Assembly (NCBI GenBank): GCA_028554795.2
Contig: CM068831.1
Span: forward strand, 67,245,982 to 67,309,981
Direction of reading: 5' to 3'
DNA: 64,000 nucleotides
Origin: Sinohyriopsis cumingii
Taxonomy: Eukaryota; Mollusca; Bivalvia; Unionida; Unionidae
Below, one piece after another: positions 62,194 to 64,000 of the stretch. Position numbers and translations under genes: made by a program. The notes beneath the pieces were generated by a model. That model was not told the DNA's origin and searched no databases. It saw only the letters and a list, made by a program, of their open reading frames with translations. Positions within the stretch are counted from its first letter, which is position 1; each line of letters starts with the position of its first letter.

Positions 62194-64000
62194 ATGAAAG
62201 TTTCTTCGGTAATTAATTGTGTAGATGAGCGAGTAATGGAACACTTGAAAAATGCAAAGCGCGGATCAGGCTTAACCGAATTAAGATTAACAAAAATAAA
62301 CAATTGGGCCGAATCGGTTGTTAATGGCGCATCAATAACTGACGTGGCTGCGTTATCGTGTAAATTAAAATTTCCCATGGTAGTAAAAACTATCACAGGT
62401 GAGATTTTATACGAATCAGCGTATAAATCACGAGGTGCTCCTATAGAAATTATCGATCATAATTCCCATGCTTGGTCAAGCGCGGTAACGATATTTCCTC
62501 GAGATCGTGTTGTTAAATTCTATACCGCAGAATTATCTGCCGCAGATATTTCTGCGGAAGATTCTCTGTTGGATAATTCATTAAACATGTTTAAATTTAT
62601 TCACGATATAAGTAAATCCGATCCTGTTTCAGTTTGGTTATTTAGCAGCGAAGATAAATATGATCAGTTTGTGCGACCTAATGGTGATATTTATCGAATA
62701 AAATCATTACACGATTCAATGACAGAATTAATTGATAAATACTCGACAAGTTCTGAATTATTAACTAATTGTTTTACTGTTTCGTCTGTTGCTGCTCACG
62801 CCGCTAGGGAGCAAAACTCATGGAGACCAACGCGAAATGAATTTCTCAAGAATATTCAGATGAGTTGCGTTGAATACGGTCATGGCGGATTATGGAACAC
62901 CAAATACGATTACACAAATATGATATCTGTTGATATGGCAGCGTGTTATCCTGGAAGTTTTTTAGGATTAGGAGATTGCGGTAAATATTTTGCCAAATTC
63001 GGTCATCCAACAAACGAAATGACTCGTGTTGCGATTAACGGACCATTACCAGATTTTCCCTTAACGGGATTTGCTCGTGTTGTATCATTTAAATTTACTG
63101 AAAATCTGCATAAAATCTGCTACATTTGGTTTGGGAAGCATTTCTCGTGTCAACGCTGGGTTAACATAGCGCTGCTGCAATAAATGTTAGATTCAGCCAT
63201 GTTAACTTCGCTAACGGTTAGTGAGGCGATTATTTTGTATAAAAAACAAACAACAGTTTGGCTGCCAACACGCGACGAAAACGCAAAAGATTTAGGTAGA
63301 AAAATTATAGGTAAATTCACTCAAGGTGGCGCTTATGATCATAAACGACATCACTCTAGATTAATTATGGATGACGCTGAGTTAGATTTTATAATTGCCG
63401 ATACAACGTCGAAAGGTACATTCTGTAATCGCGAAAATATTTACGTCAATGATATGAAAATTGGTACCGTAGTTAACTATGTTGAGGGAGAATCACCGCA
63501 GTATACGCATTTAAGATCTTCAATGCTAGCTTATGTAAGTATAAATTTACTTTCAATGATAAATAAATTTCCTAAATACGCGGTTACAGTAGCAACAGAT
63601 TCATTTTATATCGACGAAAAACACGCATCATTGTTAGAAAATTTAACCGGAGATGGTAGTTGGGGTACTTGGAGAATAAAGAATGAAAATATTTTAAACT
63701 ATACGTTATCTGATGATGTTGCTGATGCTGATGAATATCATACAAATACAATGCCAGATATCTCTGTAGCGCCATCTGTTTATGATCCTATTTCTCGACA
63801 TAAATTCGTATACATAAACGGACCAGGTGGCAGCGGAAAAACAACACGAACTATCGAATTATTAAAAAACTCTGATTTAATCGTATTAACGCCGACACAC
63901 AGATTAGCAAAAGAAATGAAACAGCGCGGCGTTGCTTCTTGCACCTATCACAGCTTTTTCAAATATAGCGGAGGCGCATGGAATTGTTCGAGGATGGGAG
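62194..64000 (+). pseudogene. Family-B-like DNA polymerase fused to SF1 helicase, in-frame TAA, cut by window end
   Basis: One reading frame runs from ATG 62194 to the window end with a single TAA (63181-63183), immediately followed by ATG. Polymerase motif A is YDYTNMISVDMAACYPG (Asp 247). Motif C is VTVATDSFYI (Asp at about 469), in which the usual first Asp of DTD is Ala. A KIIGKFTQGG segment lies where motif B is expected. No 3'-5' exonuclease motif is evident in the N-terminal 240 residues. From about residue 535 the same frame has a Walker A GPGGSGKTT (63820-63846), IVLTPTHRLAKEM (motif Ia) and TYHSFF (motif Ib), which identify an SF1 helicase of Pif1/RecD type. The protein would copy and unwind the element DNA. 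Similar fused proteins occur, as far as I recall, as uncharacterised entries in invertebrates and some fungi. Confidence 0.78.

Larger units (their letters stand above)
53107..64000. mobile_element. Endogenous Polinton/adintovirus-like DNA element, left part
   Basis: This stretch of about 10.9 kb is gene-dense, unlike all host DNA in the window. It encodes an adenain-like protease, a capsid-like protein, a penton-like protein, a virion-core-like protein and a family-B-like polymerase, the set expected of Polintons and related adintoviruses. The left boundary is read from the paralogous empty site at about 22720. The right end lies outside the window. No integrase (rve), FtsK-type packaging ATPase or closing terminal inverted repeat is visible. 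The family assignment below this level is open; the polymerase-helicase fusion is unlike the stand-alone polymerase of classic Polintons. Confidence 0.88.

Noticed and set aside
62194-63183. A family A or TV-type polymerase instead of family B
   Set aside because: The motif DMAACYPG resembles the family B DxxSLYP motif, and ATDS resembles DTDS; no family A HDE or DYSQIE-like motif is seen.

Overview
The window looks like nuclear DNA of an invertebrate, most likely a mollusc and possibly a cephalopod, although the sequence does not settle this. It is AT-rich and intron-scale, with long (TA)n, (TG)n and (TC)n microsatellites, decayed non-LTR retrotransposons, a tRNA-derived SINE, and a small secreted fibrinogen-domain (FReD) lectin gene of the kind that molluscs carry in large families. 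Bases 1-53106 are host DNA, and bases 53107-64000 are an integrated Polinton/adintovirus-type DNA virus-like element that runs off the right edge.

The host part is almost entirely a mosaic of partial copies of one ancestral segmental-duplication unit. The fullest copies are 1-12.8 kb and 28.85-43.44 kb, each carrying a FReD gene. Partial copies lie at 14.4-18.0, 18.9-21.8, 21.8-25.5, 47.3-48.65, 49.2-52.2 and 52.2-53.1 kb. A second duplicated block is present at 25.6-28.85 and 43.9-47.3 kb. The FReD copy at 41830-42594 is intact. The copy at 10583-11347 has an in-frame TAG. Two more copies (21.7 and 52.1 kb) keep only the upstream region and are cut immediately before the start codon. The two coding copies show a sharp change in divergence that suggests gene conversion. 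Apart from the FReD genes and retrotransposon remnants I see no credible host gene in this 53 kb.

The element at the right is gene-dense. On the plus strand, left to right, it encodes an unknown protein with an internally repeated domain, a small basic protein, a major-capsid-like protein, a virion-core (pX-like) protein with LTPGxIK and GxGLRLPG motifs, an adenain-like cysteine protease, a heptad-repeat fibre-like protein, a small membrane protein and a penton/minor-capsid-like protein. A palindrome cluster follows. Three minus-strand genes come next: a small unknown, an HNH endonuclease and a Cys-rich zinc-binding-like protein. Divergent from these is a plus-strand orphan and then a family-B-like DNA polymerase fused in one frame to an SF1 (Pif1/RecD-like) helicase, cut by the window end.

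Most element genes carry a single frameshift or nonsense codon, and most frame changes fall in or near A runs, several of them A7-A8. The element is therefore either a recently decaying endogenous virus or one affected by homopolymer errors. The host paralogue at about 22.72 kb is a natural empty site, so the left junction is defined to within a base or two and the insertion postdates the duplications. No integrase or packaging ATPase is visible; if present, they lie beyond base 64000.
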